DNA of 64,000 nucleotides, taken from Gammaproteobacteria bacterium (GTDB lineage: Bacteria > Pseudomonadota > Gammaproteobacteria > Coxiellales > Coxiellaceae). A program made the position numbers and the translations under genes. Below are positions 61,668 to 64,000 of this stretch, in pieces. Each line of letters opens with the position of its first letter. Positions within the stretch are counted from its first letter, which is position 1. Below the pieces are notes generated by a model. The model searched no databases, was not told the origin of the DNA, and saw only the letters and a program-made list of their open reading frames with translations. The stretch is from assembly GCA_030425685.1 (NCBI GenBank), contig JAUIAD010000013.1, forward strand, positions 1-64,000. Reading direction: 5' to 3'.

Positions 61668-61823
61668 GATTTAACGGCCTATGAGTATTCGCATGAGTTA
61701 GCGGAACAATGTTTTAATAAGTCAGGTTTTCAAGATTGCCCGCCCGGGCCGACTGTTGAAGAAATAATACGTGCAGATAAGCAGGCAGAGCAGGATGGCA
61801 AATCAAAATGCCTTGTTATGTAG
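61662..61823 (+). pseudogene. remnant reading frame ending in a CaaX motif
   Basis: An open frame runs from the aminotransferase stop to a TAG at 61821-61823. It has no ATG, GTG or TTG start. After the hairpin repeat it encodes about 53 residues that look like real protein (TAYEYSHELAEQCFNKSG, TVEEIIRADKQAEQ) and end in SKCLVM, a perfect CaaX prenylation motif. Likely the 3' end of a decayed host-directed gene whose 5' part was lost at the repeat. Alternatives are stop-codon read-through of the aminotransferase or chance. Confidence 0.4.
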
Positions 61824-62113
61824 TCGGTCTTTGATGAATGATCTTTTATGCATTGTTAAAACGTTTTTCATTTATTAATAAAGTATTGTCACTAAATAAA
61901 AAACATTAAGAAAGCCTGAGCAACATATTTGTTACATAATAATAGCATTTTGTTACGAAGTAGTGATTGCAGATGTATGCTTCTTTGCTATATCGTCACA
62001 TCGTGAATAAATACTCCGGTCGTAAGGTTACATTTACTGGCTTTAATTTTTTCCGCTCTATTTAAGGCTATTTTATAGAGCAATACTTCTAATCTAAAAT
62101 AGGCGACAAAGAT
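61824..62113. other. AT-rich gene-free stretch with leader hairpin
   Basis: No gene seen. GCTCTAT (62055-62061) and ATAGAGC (62075-62081) form a 7-bp stem about 33 bp before the start at 62114. The remainder is AT-rich, with several TATAAT-like sites but no paired -35 box I would trust. Confidence 0.5.
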
Positions 62114-62869
62114 ATGAGAAACGCTTTAACAAATATCTCCCAGCAAGTAGCAGCAACCACCCGCGCCATCAGTGGTTGTCTGGATATAAGGCATGCATGT
62201 GCTGCAGTGGTTGCCGTTATGGCCTACTCAATGTACTGCGCCAAAACGATGACTGAAGGCACAATGCCTGATGCAATGCCAGCTGAAACTTCTTTTGCTG
62301 ACCTCCCGCTTGTAGTCAGCGGGCCTTATCAGGTTAACTCGGGATTTCTTAGTTACAGCGCTGTCTCAATTGATACCTTTGATAGCGATAAAATATTACA
62401 GGCAGCCTATAATTTAGGCTATGCTGGGGCTCTGTCTAATTTAGTGGTTAATATCATCCTGCAGTTTTTACAAGCCAGTCCAGAAATATTTAAATCCCTA
62501 TTGCAAAAAGGATGTGAGCATATTGCCAGCTATGTTCGTCTACAAGATGGAAATGGTAATCCGCCAACGCTAGATAACATGGTTGAGTATTTTGAACAAG
62601 AAGTTAGTCTTAAAAGTATCGCAGAAACACTGGGTGCCGTTAAGGTGCGAGCTTTCGTGATATTTTCAGGATTTAAGTGCACGGCTAGCCACTACGCCGA
62701 AGCGTCAAAATATGCAGTTGCAGCCGGTGGCTCTATTGTGCAAGAGAAGCTTAACTATGCCTATTCGGCATTATTTCATGCTAATGATGAGCCTTCTGCT
62801 GAAACACTTGAGCGGGCACTTGATGGTGCGGTAGAGCATCCTGGTGTGACTACGGTTTCTGCAGGGTGA
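62114..62869 (+). CDS. unknown protein with hydrophobic segments
   Basis: 251 residues; family not recognised. The N-terminus (MRNALTNISQQVAATTRAIS) is polar, followed by a probable membrane helix (ACAAVVAVMAYSMYC, about 29-43). A second moderately hydrophobic region is ALSNLVVNIILQFLQAS (about 111-127). The remainder is helical and acidic, with QDGNGNPPTLDNMVEYFEQE. No enzymatic motif is seen. It is flanked by direct copies of a 35-bp hairpin repeat and has no operon partner, so it may be a mobile or recently acquired gene. AGGCGACAAAGAT precedes the ATG. Confidence 0.6.
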   Translation: MRNALTNISQQVAATTRAISGCLDIRHACAAVVAVMAYSMYCAKTMTEGTMPDAMPAETSFADLPLVVSGPYQVNSGFLSYSAVSIDTFDSDKILQAAYNLGYAGALSNLVVNIILQFLQASPEIFKSLLQKGCEHIASYVRLQDGNGNPPTLDNMVEYFEQEVSLKSIAETLGAVKVRAFVIFSGFKCTASHYAEASKYAVAAGGSIVQEKLNYAYSALFHANDEPSAETLERALDGAVEHPGVTTVSAG

Positions 62870-62930
62870 TTACAAATTTTTTGCTTGATTGGTGCGCTCA
62901 ATGTGATGCTCGATGTGACTTCTGAATAGA

Positions 62931-63101
62931 AATAGGAGTTTCGCGCTTGTGCGAAACAAAACAAATCCCGATGGGGATTTTCAAGGGGAGAATCGGGATT
63001 CTCCCCTTGAATCGCACCCTAACGGGCACAGGCCGTCAATGCGAGCTAGCTCGCATAGGCGAAATATAACCAGGAAGGAGGTTTGCACTGAAAGTGCGAA
63101 A
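62931..63101. repeat. cluster of consecutive palindromes, including repeat copy 2
   Basis: It opens with copy 2 of the 35-bp hairpin repeat (62931-62965). It then has TCCC-GAT-GGGGA (62966-62977), a perfect 15-bp stem (62980-62994 with 62997-63011, loop of 2), the 14-bp palindrome GCGAGCTAGCTCGC (63041-63054) and a bulged hairpin around TTTGCACTGAAAGTGCGAAA (63082-63101). The whole segment could fold into a string of hairpins, as an RNA or as cruciforms. An open frame across it (62949-63134) is an artefact of the repeats. Confidence 0.85.
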
Positions 63102-63472
63102 CACCTGAGAAGAACAGATGCTTTAGTTGGGTAGATATTTAATTCGCCCAGTTGAATGTGATCAATTTTTTGTGGCAGTTTGGCTTCTTTTATAGGCTTT
63201 GTTAAATGACCATTATTTGTATATGGCGGTTGCTTTTAGCAGGAATCATATCGCATATAATAAAATTGACCAGGGCTACCTAATGGTATTGCTGATCAAA
63301 CTGCAAGTGCAAAAAAAATTAACCATAAATCTTTCCCTTAGCAACAAAATCTTACATAATAGGCATTCGTTAAGACCGTCTTAATGCCAATGGACTCTTC
63401 GCAAATGGATCCTGGGTTTGCCGCTCTCCCTATTGCAAAAAAGCTTTTATTCAATAGGTTGAGGGTATTTTT
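63102..63472. other. gene-free stretch before the DUF2807 gene
   Basis: AT-rich; no gene, tRNA or clear terminator seen. A short open frame at 63199-63384 lacks a ribosome-binding site and any recognisable protein features. GAGGG at about 63461-63465 is the ribosome-binding site of the next gene. Confidence 0.5.
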
Positions 63473-64000
63473 ATGAAGAAAACATCGTTGCGTTTCGTGT
63501 TGTTATTAGGCCTTTCTTGTTCATCAATTGCGCTAGCAGGTGGGCCGGATGTTGGGCCTAGTCATCTTCATCGACCAGAAGCAACAACGATTACTCGTAG
63601 CATGCACTTGGCACCTTTTGATCATATTAAGGCGGCGGGGTATTTTCAATTGTATGTTACTAGCCGCGGTGCTGGCAAAAGTAATCAAGTCACTGTTGTT
63701 AGAGATACACCAGCGCGCTTGATGGTTAAAGTGCGCGATCGTACTTTGTATATTGCTTCACGATATTCACCTCTGCGAGGTTATCCTGAGCCACGTGTTA
63801 CCGTGCGAGTGCCGCGTTTGCAAAGTATTGCTGTTGCTGGCCCTACAGGGGTTGTGGGTAAAAGTATCCGCTCTGATGGTTTAACCATTAAGTCGAGTGG
63901 GTATGGTAATTTAACATTTTCAAATACACCACAAATCGATCAAATTAATCAAATACGTAATAATATAATTAACATTTCTGGCGTCGACAATGATACTTTG
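63473..64000 (+). CDS. exported DUF2807 (GIN-domain) protein, partial
   Basis: Starts at the ATG at 63473 and stays open to the window end, giving 176 residues without a stop. The signal peptide is MKKTSLRFVLLLGLSCSSIALAGG. The body has the DUF2807/head-GIN pattern: APFDHIKAAGYFQLYVT, followed by beta-strand repeats (VTVRVPRLQSIAVAGPTGV, LTIKSSGYGNLTF), which form a right-handed beta-helix in known members. Function of the family is unclear (putative adhesin or periplasmic protein). The C-terminus lies outside the window. Confidence 0.82.
   Translation, partial: MKKTSLRFVLLLGLSCSSIALAGGPDVGPSHLHRPEATTITRSMHLAPFDHIKAAGYFQLYVTSRGAGKSNQVTVVRDTPARLMVKVRDRTLYIASRYSPLRGYPEPRVTVRVPRLQSIAVAGPTGVVGKSIRSDGLTIKSSGYGNLTFSNTPQIDQINQIRNNIINISGVDNDTL

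Noticed and set aside
62949-63134. 61-codon open frame on the plus strand
   Set aside because: It lies on top of the chain of palindromes and has no protein-like features.
1-64000. tRNA or rRNA genes
   Set aside because: I looked through the intergenic gaps for T-arm-like GGTTCGA patterns and cloverleaf arms and found none; hits to GGTTCGA lie inside coding sequence such as lptD.

Overview
This window reads as chromosome of a gammaproteobacterium with an intracellular, probably amoeba- or host-associated lifestyle. I favour the order Legionellales (Legionella, Coxiella, Aquicella, Berkiella relatives). The housekeeping gene order is gammaproteobacterial: dprA-smg-topA, lptD-surA-pdxA-rsmA, amgK-murU divergent from lptD, lptM...dapF, hemA-prfA-prmC. 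Between these blocks lie genes of the kind such bacteria use as secreted effectors: a double U-box protein, an ankyrin protein with C-terminal membrane segments, a repeat protein preceded by a PmrA-type box, and a PI3/4-kinase-like protein. The taxon is an inference; there is no rRNA or tRNA gene in the window.

Layout. 1-4.1 kb: a 9-bp tandem repeat, then topA, smg and dprA. 4.2-5.2 kb: U-box protein. 5.4-8.1 kb: fmt, an aromatic amino acid permease and gmhB. 8.3-11.5 kb: a duplicated outer-membrane barrel, acylphosphatase, heme A synthase and a DUF2909 protein. 11.5-16.7 kb: two large membrane kinases with complementary defects, divergent from an OmpR-type response regulator. 16.7-23.5 kb: a glycosyltransferase, a ZIP-like membrane protein, an LTA-synthase-type phosphotransferase with a sequestered ribosome-binding site, a LysR/permease pair and folA. 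23.5-24.1 kb: a gene-free stretch rich in inverted repeats.

24.1-30.4 kb is a six-gene phosphonate operon on the minus strand. It encodes a 2OG-Fe(II) oxygenase, PEP mutase fused to a nucleotidyltransferase, phosphonopyruvate decarboxylase, a stand-alone cytidylyltransferase-like enzyme, an aminoethylphosphonate transaminase and a CDP-alcohol phosphotransferase. Together these can take PEP to 2-aminoethylphosphonate, activate it as a CMP ester and transfer it to a lipid, so the set looks like a phosphonolipid pathway with a possible hydroxylation step.

30.6-43.7 kb is mostly envelope and housekeeping: an MFS pump, apaH, a SppA-type peptidase, a small outer-membrane barrel, a cysteine-rich secreted protein, Usp, rsmA, pdxA, a short SurA, lptD, amgK-murU, an esterase and lptM. 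43.7-48.9 kb holds the repeat protein and the giant ankyrin protein, lying between lptM and the DUF481-dapF pair. 49-61.6 kb is again housekeeping (dapF, dksA, folB, an L,D-transpeptidase, hemA-prfA-prmC, hemH, rdgB, an aminotransferase), interrupted by the kinase-like candidate effector and an orphan pilin. 61.6-64 kb is a decayed, repeat-rich tail: a gene remnant ending in a CaaX motif, an unknown membrane protein flanked by near-identical hairpin repeats, a very structured non-coding element, and the start of a DUF2807 protein cut by the window edge.

Two systems deserve most attention. One is the phosphonolipid operon. The other is the kinase pair, in which one protein has the phospho-acceptor histidine and an intact receiver but no ATPase core, and the other has the ATPase core but has lost the histidine and the receiver chemistry.
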